Position numbers and translations under genes: made by a program
Part shown: positions 46,022 through 58,874 of the stretch, in pieces
Numbering within the stretch: the stretch's first letter is position 1
How the letters are laid out: every line of letters begins with the position of its first letter
Notes under the pieces: generated by a model
Database searches by the model: none
Seen by the model: the letters and a program-made list of their open reading frames with translations, nothing else
What the model was told of the DNA's origin: nothing
Assembly: GCA_010015745.1 (NCBI GenBank)
Contig: ML978157.1
Span: 535,713 to 599,712, forward strand
From: Setomelanomma holmii
Lineage: Eukaryota > Ascomycota > Dothideomycetes > Pleosporales > Phaeosphaeriaceae
Direction of reading: 5' to 3'
Length of the DNA: 64,000 nt

Positions 46022-46745
46022 ACTTCATTGGGAAGACTTAGTGAAAGATTCTGACTGCGTTCGCCAGTCCAGCATGTGCTCAAGGCCTGCTCGAACACAT
46101 GTGAAGGGGTACACTCTCCGGCGGATTATCGTACTTCGGACGTAAGGGTGGACGAACCAATGGAGAAAATGACCACGATACCACTCCGCGTCAATGCCAT
46201 GATCCAGCACGGGGTGTGACGATCAAGTCCTGACTGAGGTCGAGCTTACTCTTTCCAGGCAACACAGCTAGATACATACCCGGGCCGAGGAAGATCTGCA
46301 TCACCTGAGATATGCATGAGTGGGAACCCATGCTCTGTTCGGGACAAATGAGGACTTTCAAGTATCTCTAGCAGAAGGACTACCAGTATGGCCAGAAATT
46401 AGACGGTTGCTTTGCTTCTATAATGGTTGAAAATGCCTGTCGCTGCGATCATCGTGGCCGAAATTTTTTCGTGAACTGCACAGCTTTCCTGCGATATGCA
46501 CTTGTAATGAGCGTATATGTCTTCACTCGTGATTGCTGCATTTATCATTCGTCTAGTGAATGCTATCGTACGAAGTGATCTACATGGTTCTGTTGGGCAC
46601 GTGCTCCCGCGAAAGCGCGTTTCGCGTTAGAGTAGGCGCAAGCGACCCTTTGTTGGCCCGCACTTGCCACATCGCCATGAAACAACACAAGCAATACGGC
46701 ACGAAAGCTACAGCCACTTCATAGTCGTTCTATTGTCCAGGCAAG
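46022..46745. other. Intergenic between MED18 and PNK1
   Basis: 724 bp, same-strand neighbours; the 3' UTR of MED18 and the promoter of PNK1. A CACGTG occurs at about 46598 but its meaning is unknown. Confidence 0.5.
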
Positions 46746-48766
46746 ATGGTTGAGCGACCGCCCCTGGGCAAGCGACCGAGCTCAAATGACAGAGGTGTCT
46801 CTCCACCGCCATCAAAGCGGAAACAGCAGTCTACAACTACCAGTAAAGGCTGAAATAAACATTACAAGGACATAAATCTGACCAGATCTCAGGCAAGGCT
46901 GTCGCAAACTTCTTCACCCCAGCGTCGAAGAAAGAACCAAGCAAGATGTCGTGGCGCATTGTCAAGGACAGCCTGCTCGTTGGTCGCTATACTCCCACGC
47001 CCGCTAAGACGACCTTGCACGACAACGCAAGAATAGCAGCATTCGATTTTGTATGAACTCTTATTTCAACATGCCACGCTTCGGATCTGACTTTAAATGA
47101 TTATAGGACTCAACGTTGATTACCTCCGCGTCCGGTAAAGTCTTCAGCCGCGATGCAACAGACTGGAAGTGGTGGCACAGCAGTGTACCGACCACGTTGA
47201 AAAGACTTCACGAGGACGGGTACGTGCGAAGTCCGCTGCTCATGCTAACGTCTCCTCTGCTGACATGTTCAAGCTACCTTGTCGCCATCGTAAGCAATCA
47301 AGGTGGTATCAGTCTGAAGTCAGACCCAAAGACCGTCAAATCAGATCAAAAGCGTTTGGCAGACTTCAAGCAGAAGGTCTCGGCTGTACTCAATCAGCTC
47401 GACATTCATATATCCGTGTTTGCTGCGACCACTCGTGATCAGTATCGGAAGCCCAGAACTGGTATGTGGGATGAGCTGTGGGACGAGTACGATCTTGACA
47501 GTGTGAGCTCCATCGACCTAGAGAACTCATTCTTTGTTGGGGATGCAGGTGGTCGGGAGGCTCTACTTGGTGGTGTGAAGGACCACTCATGTTGTGACAG
47601 GTATGGACTATGTCCCATTGCCAGTCGATGCTGCTAAGTATAATCAGGGACTTTGCCGCCAATGTAGGAATACAGTTTCACACGCCCGAGGAATATTTCC
47701 TTCAGGAGGAGCCAAGACCTTTTACGAGAGATTTTGACCCCACTGTATACATTGACGAGCATGAGCTGGCTGACGCACCCACATCTGCATGTACGTTCGG
47801 GGATTCTCAGCCACTCGGAAACTCCGCCAACCACTTGAATCTGACTTTATTCGCGCAGCACCTGCATTTAGGAAGCCGAGTACTGTTGAGGTCGTTCTCT
47901 TCTGTGGCAGTCCAGGCTCTGGCAAGTCATCGTATTATTGGAGAAATTTCCAGCCATTGGGTTATGGTCGAGCGAACCAAGATATACTAAAGACGGTACG
48001 TAAGCACACGCATATGGACCTGCATTGCAGCACGTGTGTCCCACCTGCTTGATCTCTGAGTGACCTTATGAAACAGCGCGAGAAATGTGTAAAGGCAGCT
48101 ACTGCACTCATTGAGGTTGGTACCAGCGTGATTGTCGGTAAGTACATTCGGAACCCAGCCATGCCGTACATGTCAGTGACCTAACTTGGTTAGACAATAC
48201 AAACGCAGATCCAGAGACTCGTGCAGTCTGGATCAAATTATCACAGAAGCTCAATGTACCGATCCGTTGCGTTCTCTTCACAGCATCGGTAAAGCTTTGC
48301 GAGCACAATGACACATTCCGCGCGTTGAACATAGGGCCGATAGTAAGTTTCCCAACACCAAGCATCTGTGCCGAAAGTTGCGCTTGCGACATCCTTCTTC
48401 ATACAATTAATCGATTGTACCGTTACACTACCTCGATGTGGCAGTTGTAAACCGCAGCGAATGCTCACAGATAGCAACTACTCACGAGGCGAAGAAAGTC
48501 AAGCCTAACCATTTCCACAGAATAACCCCGAAAGTCGGACTATTCTGCCGAAGCTTGCGTTCACTGGTTTTGCTTCCAGGTATCGCGAGCCCCAAGTCAC
48601 GGAAGGATTTGCTGAAATCATCAAGGCAGACTTCAAGGTACGTACCATGCGAGATTGCTTGCCAGCCACGCAGTTTTAGGCGCAGAAGTACATTCTAACC
48701 GATGCGTACATGCAGTTCGAAGGCTCAGAGGACCAGAAGACGCTATGGAGCCGGTATTGGATATGA
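46746..48766 (+). CDS. PNK1: Polynucleotide kinase 3'-phosphatase (DNA repair)
   Basis: Ten exons: 46746-46842, 46893-47050, 47107-47219, 47274-47600, 47648-47790, 47859-47995, 48077-48137, 48194-48342, 48521-48637, 48716-48766. They total 1353 nt, 450 aa. A short basic N-terminus is followed by VANFFTPASKKEP (a PIP-box-like or Xrcc-contact-like motif, unproven) and WRIVKDSLLVGRY. The HAD phosphatase domain carries AAFDFDSTLIT, with the nucleophile motif split by intron 2, then VAIVSNQGGI and FFVGDAGGR. The P-loop kinase domain has FCGSPGSGKSSYYW (Walker A), DNTNADPETR, TILPKLAFTGFASRYREP and ends at LWSRYWI. There is no FHA domain, as expected in fungi. The enzyme restores 3'-OH and 5'-phosphate at damaged DNA ends. 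Intron 8 (178 nt) is unusually long for this gene. Confidence 0.92.
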
Positions 48767-51675
48767 TTCGAGGGCAAGACGGAACGGTAATGAACGGAAG
48801 CGACACTGGGATCAGCCTTACACGCGAATATTGACTTCCAGGACGCTTCTCTGCATCAATCACTGCTAGAGCAATTTTGAAGACATATCATTGGTGCGCA
48901 ATCCGTACAGAGGCGTGACGAAGGGCCTGCAGCCGAGCACATGCTCGCAGCTCTAGTTCAAGCCTTCGTTGAACACATGGATACCGTTCAGTTGAGCCAG
49001 CACTATACCAGGTATCTTTGCTTACTCTGCCAATATCTCTTGCATCTTGCGCCTGCAGCCCATGAACTACCTGCAATAATCACTGGCTAGCTTCAACCAC
49101 TGCGCAGTTGCATTGTAATTGTGCAGCATACATCATGACCTTAGAAATACTTTACGCCAATGATTGTGCGGGCTTTCCCGTGCCGATGCGCCGACAGTCC
49201 ACAATCACCATGCGAGGCTCGGTTGAGAACCGCCGTTATCGATACCTACTCCCAGTCATGCCGCGGTACCTTGTCCGCGAACTTTCGGTCAAGATCCGCA
49301 CCACTAAATCACAGAGGCCCACGTTGCGTGGTCTCGACCGCCAGATCGTCCAAAATGCACCATGCCGTCTTCGCTGTGCACGGTAACCGGACAAATTCGC
49401 GTTACTCATCTGGCAGAATGCAAATTCTGCACACCGCAGGGCTACTCACATGGCAAATTTACACGTGGGTAAAAGGTACCCGTACGAGCAATTTGTACCT
49501 GAAAATCTTCAGAATGGTCAGCTCATGCTCACGGGCTATTGTTCATGCACGTTGAGCGTTGCTGGACAAAACGTTGTAATCCCGCCCGCTGTGCATGTGG
49601 GCGAGTTGCCGTGCCGTCTCTGTCGCGAATGGAAAGCCAGACCAGCAGAACTTGTCAGCGAAGTGGCTGGCGGAGGGCGGCCGAGTTGAGACCGGTCTGA
49701 CCTTACTTGTAAGCTTTCGTCATGATCTGAGCAGCGGCGTTCAGTACGAAATTCCCAGCGACCTGTTACCGAGTGGAAATGGGCTGCTAGCGTCACTGAA
49801 CAGGCAAAGTCTCTGCCAAAATTTTGTTTACTGGGCTCCAGGATGCGATCGCATCGCATGGAGGCTTGTTCTGGACGGCACGGCAATCAAACCGTCGAAT
49901 CATCAGGCACCGGCTTGTCTTTGCTGCGCGACGAGAGACTGCAACTTGAAGACGCCTCAGGTTTTCGAGGCGAGCATCGCAGGAAGCCGTGTGTAAGAGC
50001 CGGGAGGCCATGGTGACAACGTTTGGCTGGTAATGCGCTGGCGCAGAGGGGCAGTGAGGCTTGCAGCAAAGCGTGTAGACCTGGCCATACAAGGCACAAG
50101 ACAAGGAGCCGGGGTACTCAGGTAGTGCGGCAAGGGCCGGACGCCAATCAGGAACGGCTCATCGGCTAGCACACTAACAAGTTTCCCCAATTTGTCTGGA
50201 TGCCGCTGGTTTCTCCGTTGGGCGCAAAGGCTCTCCCAACCTCCTCTGGCGACTCGCCGAGCACGACGTCAGGTCTCAGCGATGTTTGACTCAGCTCGAG
50301 GCGGCCGATTCCGTCACAGAGCGAAACAAGCGAGATTCCGACAAGAGCACTCGGTGTTTTGGAAGCGTGACGATGTGACGGCGTGTAGATGTTTGTTTTG
50401 TTTCTCATACCCATTCTTCCGTGTGGGGGCAACAGATCGGTAGCAGCGACATCACCAACCAAATATGCCTGTCGATGTCATCGCGCGACACGGCAAAGGG
50501 CGAGAAGGAAGCCGCCCGAAGGAGCAAAGTCGCAGAAGCTGTCGAACCAACATTTTATCCAGCACTGCCCCAAAATATCTGTCAATTGCGCGCCACGGTT
50601 GCGCTCCCATGCGATTGAGTGGTAGACAGGCCATCACAACCGCGCCGCTGGTAGCACGACAACCTCATACAAGCAATATCGACTTGCGCGTCGAATGCCA
50701 TGTGACGATTTATGGCTGAACATCGTGAGGCAGAGCTGAAGCCTGACAGCATCAGAGCGGATGTTCCTGCATCGCTTTTTCACAATCTGTTCCCTTCCTT
50801 GATAGTGGGCCAGGGTGACTTTCTCCACGCCTCCACCAACGATTTGTATTAGTTGGGGAAGAGAAATTCTCGGCCGCCCGTCTGTTGAGTCTGGGTTGTC
50901 TGCTGTGCTTGCCAAATCGCGCAGACGATTAGATTTTTGATCTAAACACCGGCTTGAGTGCTGGGGAGCCTGGCAAAACTGACGGCGCCCTGGTCGAACT
51001 CTGCCCGGAGCTGGCGTCAAGTCACGGTTTTGTGCGCCGATGTGGGCACGGCGCCCTGAGTCGTTGAAACCGGGGAGCAGAGAAGAGCTGCCGTCCACTA
51101 TTCCCGTAGCACTCTAGCAGCTTTTGACGTGACGCTTGCTGGTGAAGCCTTGGCATGCGTTCCGTAGCAGTGGGAGATGCCCGCTGCGCGCCCCGGTCGC
51201 TCGCTGTCCACACAAATGCTCAAATCTGTGCGCATCCCACACCCCATCCTACCGTTGTCCTCTGTTCGCCCACGTCAGTCGCGTTGCTGCCAGCTTCATA
51301 CCGCATTATCGCTGCGCTGTCCTTCGGTTGTGCTCAAATCCGCCCTCCATCACGCTCTGCGTGAGTACGACCTATCCCAGCCCACTTGGACTCACGTGCT
51401 GTCCGAATTGGGTGCGCCAGCCGACGGCCGCTGACTTTGCATCCAGAGCCTTTTGCAGCAGGATAAACAGGCCAAAGGGTACATACGTGGTCCTGCTTCG
51501 TGGCACCCTCCAAGCTACTCTCAAACCTCCCGCGACCGCCACTTTGTCCGGATACAGTCTTCACCAGACTGCGACTTGTTTTCCATACTGCGCGTGCAGT
51601 TGGTTCTTAACCTGGTGATGGGATCCCAGCACCCGTCGCGAAAATTCACCTCACGCTCCGGCTACCAACACCAAC
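48767..51675. other. 2.9-kb stretch without a recognisable gene
   Basis: Only short, overlapping frames. Base composition is not clearly AT-rich, so no sign of a RIP-mutated repeat. It should include the promoter of the downstream Ser/Pro-rich gene; nothing else could be assigned. Confidence 0.45.
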
Positions 51676-53299
51676 ATGCACGATCTCAAACCTCTAATTC
51701 TTCCCAAGCTCGTTGCAGCGCGCAAGTCTTCTCAGACTTCACTCAACATGTCTGCTGAGCCAACTTCATCGATTTACTCGACCGCCGATTCTGGTTTCTA
51801 CTCGGCTTCTGAGTGCTCAACGCCGCCCACGCCAAGTATGCACGCGCGTGGGCACTTTCGCTTTCCCAGCTCAGCATCGTCACTTTCGTCGAGCCCACCA
51901 ACACATGAAGCCATTGAACCACCCAACAGTTCTGGTAAGCTGCCCAAGCTTACCGAGGAGCCTGTTGAGCGGGAATATGACTATGGCAACGATGATCCTT
52001 ACCGGTGTTCATGTAAGTTCTGCAGCGAGGTGTCTAATATTTGCACATGCTAATGATTCGAAAGGTGACATTGATTTCTCTGGTCACGTCAGAGACTGCT
52101 TCGTCTCCAAGGCTTACGACCCAGAGAATGAGTACTTCACCACTCACGACACCGAGCTGCGGCTCGCCAAGCGACGGCGATCGCTAGAGGCATCCGCGCA
52201 CAGCATTGCCGGCAAGCTCGAGAGGCGGTTTCCCTCATTGTCGCGCAAGGTGAGAGATCGCAACTCAACTCTTGGACGAGCTTCAAGAAGCGCGACTCCT
52301 TCCCGAGTACCATCGACGCGCTCATCGTCCATCACGAGCTCGGTCCACCATTCCTCGGCAGTCGACCTCACCGACAACTTCACCCCCATTCCAACCTCTA
52401 CGCCAGCTCTCGCAAGCACGGAAGACCTCGATGACAAATCGCCTACACCAATGGCGATCGATGTTGAGAAGGCGAATGCCATGGTCATGAACTCCGAGCA
52501 GGTCGATGCAGAGCGCTATGCGACCACACCTTTACTACCTCCTCTACTAGTGAACTGCCGGACCGACTTGCCAACATCGTCACCGCTGCAGTCGCCTACC
52601 GTTGCTGATGCGGCCCAATCGTTCGCTGCGACGCCAGCGGGGACCCCGCCAGTGCGCGCATATCCAACGCCACCTTTGTCGTCAAAACCATCAATTGCAT
52701 CTTTCAAGGGTCCACGCGCCGGCTACATGGTAGCATCTGGAGATATACCACCGATGATGCTTGCCGATCCCAATGACAGGTGGGCCAATACATTGGGCCA
52801 CGCCAACTTCACCATTCTTCCGGAACCCTACGTCCCTGAAGTCTGCAACGCCAGCACCGTCAAGCAGCTTATGGAAGAGTGGCAGCTAGCGCGCAACAAT
52901 CACGCAAAGCACCAAGTGCGAACCGCGGAACACTATGGCGCTACCTCCAAGTACTATCTGCTCACGGAGCAGAAATGGGCCGAGATTGATGCCGAGTGGA
53001 AGAAGAACCACGATCTGGCCAAATCGCATGCAGTAGCCATCGGCCAGGAGTTGGAGCCGACGTCTCCTACCGAGCCCGAGCCATTAAGCAAGATGCCGAC
53101 CCTCAACGACCCCAAGAGCGTAGGCAAGTTCCCCAAGCTTGGCGACGAGGACATCGTCGGTCCCATGTTCCAAATTCAGCAGTCCCCACTGTTCCAGAAG
53201 CCGCCTTCCAAAAAGCGCGCATTCTTCAAATTCCTCAGCGACTTGCGATTTCCTGGTTCATTACTGGGACGATCTCCGACTGGCGTACGCAGCCACTAG
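51676..53299 (+). CDS. Ser/Pro-rich fungal protein of unknown function
   Basis: Exons 51676-52012 and 52065-53299 (intron 52 nt, acceptor AAAG) encode 523 aa. The start MHDLKPLILPKLV and the block SSIYSTADSGFYSASECSTPPTPS are recurrent in a fungal family often labelled proline/serine-rich. The intron joins YRCS to CDIDFSGHVRDC, bringing several Cys together. The middle is low-complexity (Ser, Thr, Pro), probably disordered and phosphorylated. The C-terminal third has a helical stretch, VKQLMEEWQLARNNHAKHQV, followed by KYYLLTEQKWAEIDAEWKK, and a basic end (SKKRAFFKFLSDLRF). No enzyme motif, signal peptide or membrane segment. Function unknown. Confidence 0.75.
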
Positions 53300-56008
53300 C
53301 GCATATCGACCTCGTCTGCAACCTTTCAACTCTTCTTCCCTGTCCATATTTGTGCGATTACGAATGTTCGACGTGTGTACAATTCCAGTACCCTTTCGCT
53401 TTGGGAGGGACTACGATGTACGACTTGTATGACAGCATCTCGGCCCATCATTGGCGCCACGACCCACTCCTTACATTTCATATCACGAATTTCCTTTGTC
53501 CGGCATGATTTACGATATCTAGAAGGGTGGTCCCTTATGCGCACAGATCGGAGGTCATCTGACTGTGTTATCCCTTCGATGGGTATTTCCTGGAGTTTCT
53601 ACTCGGTGGCAGCTTCAAAATGGGGACGGTCATGGTTCAACAAAAGCGTAGCATCAAGACATGATTCGCGCAATGGTGGCTCTTCAGCCAAGCACTTTTT
53701 ATCATTACAATAATCTCTTTTGTCTATTTGCAAGAGGAGGATACTCTTGTCGGCGGCTATACCCCTTTGCGCATCCTTGTCTGGGATGTCCAAGGGGCAA
53801 GCGCAGTCGTGGGTCGGCGATGGCCCTTTGAATGGAAAGCGGAGGCTTACTCGAATGTTTCAATATCGATACGGTCTAATCATGGGCTTCTGGCCATGGG
53901 GTCGACAGTGGCAGGTGGGACGGCGGGGGCTTGTGTACCTTGCACTGGTGTCTACGAGCGCAACACCAAGCTAGTCCTCGAGGACGTCAAGTATCTAGCC
54001 AACAAAAGAAACACTTCTGATCACATCGCACACGTCACTGCTACCTTTCTCTACCACCTTACATTCATCACATGGTCGTTCCTTCAGACTTGCTTCTTTC
54101 TTCCCTTTAGCAGACAACGGGCGAAACGGTCAACAAACGGTCCGGCTACTGGTACTCGCCGAGTCGTGACGTCGCACTCAGCCCGCGGCACATGATGTAA
54201 ATCCTACAACACAGCACACAGCCCTGTAGCTCACCTGCACATATCACGCCTTTCTCTCCTTATTCCCAAATTCCCATGCAAGCCACGGCATTCTAATCGC
54301 AACACCCATCCTGTCTCAGTCTCCACACAAGCCCCCGAAAACATCGTCATGGGCACCTAGAAAACGCCATGTCTCATCCCACCCACGCGGCCGGCACTTG
54401 AGATGACAGGTGAAGTTTCGAGAACCTGGGGCTAGTGCTAGCCTCAAGTTGGCTGGCGGTCGCTTCGGCAGGTCCTGGCTTTTCGTGCAACTGTGGAGGC
54501 GAAGCGAGCAGCTTTGGTACCACACTGGCGCTTTTGTAAGACTTGAAAGGACCGGGTTCGCCAGCGAGGAAGCGGATTGGCATTACAGGATGATCTGCGA
54601 CGAGGTTACTGCGTGAGGTATACTTTGGGACTTCATCGTACCGCTCAGGCAAGTTGTGAAGTAAGGTCTTTCTCGCTGTGCGTGGATGAATTATTGAGAT
54701 GTTTGTAGGATGTAAGCTAACGTTTCCTTTCAGCGACTAGAAACACAGCTGAGCATCGCCATGATCGTCACCCTGCATCCAGCACAGCTCGATAACGCAC
54801 ACTGAGCCCATCATTCTCGCACCTGCACACCACACGCAAGCCCAGTCATGTACACCGGCCTGACCTGCGGCTGCAGCAAATCTCGGAACATCTCGCATGC
54901 ATGCGAAACATCGCTTCCTGCCTGTCATTCTATTCCCATCCCGCGCCCACATGCGCCACGGCTTGCCAATTCTCCGTCAGAAGATGTGCCGAAGTGGTGT
55001 GGAGTACCCACATTGGCGCTGGCATGCGGTGTGTATGAAGTTACTGCTCGTGCGGACTGTAAGAGTCGTGATGGCAAGCACTGCAGTGAGCTGTGTGTTG
55101 TTTTCTAGTCACATTGCCATCGCCTCCTCTCTTCAAAACATATCCATCCATACACTTCCTGATCCCACCCTCCTTGCCCCTCATCATCGCGACATGAGTA
55201 CATCTCAACAACCCCCTCACCCAACCTATGTCGAGTTCATACATCGTCATCGGACCTCGCCTCCCCTCAACCCAACGTTCCACCGCATCAGACATCCCCA
55301 TACCCCTCACGCCCTGCCACCCCTCATGCGGCAAGACCGGACGAGACAGACGCCGTGCGAGATGTCGCTTCCACGAGCCTGGGTTCTGGTCAGCTGCGGG
55401 CCGTCTCGCTCCCTCGCTTACACGGCGGCAGGGCGCGATGCCGTGCAACTGCGATGAAACTTGTTGAGATGGCGGGTGTGGGGTAGTCGAGGTGTAGGTG
55501 GGCAATGGATGGTTAGGCTTGTGGTGGAGGCAGGGAAGGGTGTTTCGCGTATGTGGGCTGAGTGGGCTGATAGGAAGGGGAGGTGTGGAGAGTTGGAGCG
55601 AGAGGGTGAGGGGTGTCCGGGTTGGTCGGAGGAAGACGGATGGTGTGGTGGCTTGGGCTGGAAGTCGTACTGTCAGCTGAGTTGGCTCAAGTGATAAAGA
55701 CCTCGTGTTGTTCCGTGCAACATATGGTAGATGTTTGTCAACGTCATATCAAGCTACCAGAGTTGATATAAAAAAGGCTGTGGTCTAGCAGCACTTCGTA
55801 TCGTGTTCTGGAAGTTGGACCGTTTTCCATTCTTTGGTCAGTCAACTCTATGTCTTGCGCTATCTATCATTGCCCTCCAGACACCAGCTGTACATGGTCT
55901 CCACTGCAAATGACCATTGAGATCAAGCGCGAAATTCTCCGTTCTTCAACACCCGGAGCAAAAGTGCTGTCGGCGATCTTGCTTTGCCCTGCTCCTCCAC
56001 AATTTCTG
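53300..56008. other. 2.7-kb stretch without a recognisable gene
   Basis: Several frames of 100-190 codons occur on both strands (for example 53728-54195 + and 54897-55457 +), none with a domain, conserved motif or partner exon. Includes 3' flanks of the genes on both sides. Confidence 0.4.
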
Positions 56009-57335
56009 CTACTCTGAATCGCTATCAAACTCTCCGTCTCGAGTCCTCGATAGTAAGGGGATGATATGCGTGTAGCCATATTTGCGGGCATAGATGACTG
56101 CAGAAAACCCCCAGTCATCCCGTTTCTTGATGTCGTAAGTGTATTTAGAGTCCACAAGCATTCTGCAGATCTCCTGGTTGCCCGTGGCGGCCGCATAATG
56201 GAGAGTTAAGTGTCCATGCTTGGTCGGTATGTCTGGTTTTGCTCCGTTCCACAACAACCATGCTGCTCCTTCATACCAGCGTTTCTGGCAAGCAATGTGT
56301 AGCAGCGTTCGGCCAAAAACGTCTTGCTCATTCAAGCCTGCAGTATAATCCTTCATGCACGTTCCTAAGTACTGTTCCCAACCACATAACTCAGAAGAGG
56401 CCCAGCAGATTTTGTCGAACCATGTATGCGCTGTGGTTCGACCCAGACAATCGTATTCTCCTGCTTCAGCATCGCGGAAGAAGCGAGAAGAGTTTCGAGA
56501 TGAGCTCTCAAAAGTCATCCCCTTGATGAAAGTGACGACCTCTTGCAACGCATTCGCACTCACTTTAACGGAAGCAGTCCAACGTGGCTTGGCCAAAATG
56601 GTCGTTATTCTTCCGTGCCAGCTCTTGACGGCATCCAGTACTCGATCTACCTCATTTTTGTCGTCGCGGTTTAAACAAGTGTCTGAACGAAAATTAGGAT
56701 GACCACCCGATTGAATGCACACACTGTTAAGAAGCTCGTTCATTCCATGGGACCAAGGCCACTCTTCTCTGCTGGAGTACAGGCGGGACATAAACCCCTT
56801 CTCCACACTTCTATAACAATTTCGATCCTGTCTGGCTTAAATTCGCTTGCATGAATAGCAAAAAGACCATTTACAAGTCGAGAGACCTCTGCGGGGTTTG
56901 TCCTATCCATGATTCTGTCTTTCCAGCCTGCAATCGTGATTTGCAGTTCTCTGGTGATGCGGAGAAGGTCACTCTCCTCTGACCTTTCGAACAGAGACCT
57001 GTCCCACATATTGTGTGCGGTGAGGAAAGGCTGCACTGTGTCTAAACTTCGTCGCTCTCTCAACTCTCCGTCTTATCGAACAGGGCGAGTCGTTCTCCAA
57101 GCATAGATCGCATTTTGCTGGCCAGACTCGGTTCAGTGGAGTGCACTGCACATTCTCAGCTCAGTTCAACCTTTCACGCAATTCTTACGCGTGGAGCTCA
57201 CACCTTCTTTTTGTCAAAGCGACATCTGTCACACCTGACAAGATGCAATTTCCGTTTCTCCTTTCGCAAGTTCTTATGCCGAGCAAGACTGTATGCCTCC
57301 GAGACAGGTCCGTGTATTATTGGGGTGAAGTCCAT
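56009..57335 (-). CDS. Zn2Cys6-type cluster plus ankyrin repeat protein (copy 1)
   Basis: Model: exons 57204-57335, 57048-57145, 56875-56998, 56009-56827 (minus), 1173 nt, 390 aa. Residues 34-44 read CDRCRFDKKKC, the Cys3 codon opening exon 2, then TPLNRVWPAKCDLCLENDSPC: a six-Cys cluster of CX2CX6CX10CX2CX6C form. A middle part without known domain follows. Ankyrin-like repeats are near the C-terminus: DVFGRTLLHIACQKRWYEGA, KHGHLTLHYAAATGNQEICR and DDWGFSAVIYARKYGYTHII. The end is acidic (DGEFDSDSE). Probably a nuclear DNA-binding protein with ankyrin protein-binding repeats; targets unknown. Introns 2 (donor GTTTAG) and 3 (GTAAAT) are inferred from phase and size and are less sure than intron 1. 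A related gene lies at 58875-60582. Confidence 0.65.
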
Positions 57336-58083
57336 CTGGCGAATGACTGTTGAAGTTGGCGAAATGTATAAGCTGGAACCTGTTTGTCGCAATCAGCGTA
57401 TGCTGAGCACTGCACGATACGTCTTGCTGTATATCTTCAAGATTGTGAGGAAGTTGGAGTGCGACAAAGTGCGAAGGGCTGGCGTAAAAGTGCGGCTGAG
57501 TCGGCTTGGCATGTGCAGGCTGACAATGTGTGGCGTCCGGTGAATGCCAACACACCCAAGCTCCCAGCCAATAACATGATAGTCACAGCTTTTCGCAGGA
57601 GTAAGGCGACAGCTTTTCTGAAGCAAGCTGGTATAGGGGATGCGACCGGCTTCGATCGCGTCAGTGCTGCCGCCACACACCTCTGGTCTGCTACGCCATG
57701 CGGCCCGCAACGCTCTTGGGACTACAACTCAACCAATGATATTATGAGCGCATCTTTTCGCAGCAGTATGGTCGTCCCGTGTTCCTGTGGAAAAAGCATA
57801 TGCTTTCGTCCACCTAATATCCTGCACCGCCTACCACGCAACGGGCCTATCATTAGGATCCGCATCATTCGCATCTAAGCGCAGTTTTGGTTTGCAAGGC
57901 ATCATTGTTGCTCAACGAAATCATGCGCAGGTAGGCGTCCGGTTATTCTCCAAGACTGATATCATGCCTGTCCACGCTGTTCGTTTTCATGAAGGTCACC
58001 ACCACCCAACTCGACCAGACTCCTCTGGCTTCAAATATCATTTCCATTGAATACCTCTTTCCTCCATTGGCTTCAGTCGTTCG
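57336..58083. other. Spacer between copy 1 of the Zn-cluster/ankyrin pair and the small membrane protein gene
   Basis: 748 bp between divergent genes, so it holds both promoters. No further gene seen. Confidence 0.45.
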
Positions 58084-58332
58084 ATGAACAGTAACATGAG
58101 CTCTCCAATAATTCATCTTGACCTGAGTCCTCAAAACCTCACGATTGCTGCGAGCACTTCTTCACAGCCCGTATCTGTACCTCTAGTCACACCATCCGAC
58201 AACTCCAACCAAGCCATCATCTTCGGAGCGCTAGGGCTTCTTATCGCAATCGTCGGTATCGCCATTGCCTTACTTCAGCTTCGCCATATGCAACGACGGA
58301 AGAGATTGCTTGAGGTCTTCGAGCTGGCATGA
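58084..58332 (+). CDS. Small single-pass membrane protein
   Basis: 82 aa, single exon (a second in-frame ATG lies 12 nt downstream at 58096). The N-terminal 40 residues are Ser/Thr/Pro-rich (TIAASTSSQPVSVPLVT). A single clear transmembrane helix follows (NQAIIFGALGLLIAIVGIAI), then a basic inner tail (RHMQRRKRLLEVFELA). The pattern (outer Ser/Thr segment, one helix, RRKR) recurs in small Dothideomycete proteins as far as I recall. Function unknown. It is on the opposite strand between the two Zn-cluster/ankyrin genes. Confidence 0.55.
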   Translation: MNSNMSSPIIHLDLSPQNLTIAASTSSQPVSVPLVTPSDNSNQAIIFGALGLLIAIVGIAIALLQLRHMQRRKRLLEVFELA

Positions 58333-58874
58333 AGGTATGTATGTTCTTAATGGCAGTATGTAGCGAGAATGGAGCTGACTTGATAGCATGCGTATGGCTA
58401 AAGAGCTTCGATCGCAAGATGCGCTGTATTTAGCGGTCCACGCCCTGGACTGAAAGTTGTTAAAGCGCTGTCGGTCGGAGCCAAATTTTGCAGTGCGATA
58501 GATGTGGGAGACTGTTGGTGACTGGAGTGTGATCCACAATGTAGGAGATCTGGAATATAAGAAGAGAGACCTGGAGTCGTTGACTAGGAAGCCGGTTTTG
58601 ACGCGTGATTTATTCCAAATACATAGCCCACGCGACGTTGTTGTACAATAGCTAGCCTAGCCACTGACACCTTCCGTCGTCGCCCCTGGTTCGATATATG
58701 ACCGCAATGAACTTTATGAGAACCCAATCCTAGCGCTAGTCCGCGTGGTCGCAATGCATAGCGAGTTTGTGTTTGGTGATATAAAGACCATCTCTCCACC
58801 GTTTGGATGCATTTCTCGTTGAGTCTGTCCGCACACAAAGCCATGCCCACAAGATGGTACGCTCACAATGACTC
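58333..58874. other. Convergent spacer
   Basis: 542 bp between the stop of the small membrane protein gene and the stop of the second Zn-cluster/ankyrin gene. Nothing recognised. Confidence 0.45.

Noticed and set aside
48767..51675. Possible transposon remnant in the gene-free stretch.
   Set aside because: No transposase or reverse transcriptase motif, no terminal repeats seen by eye, and no strong AT bias of the RIP type.
54897..55505. Overlapping frames of about 150-190 codons on both strands.
   Set aside because: No motif or domain, and the protein composition is unlike real proteins; no splice partners.
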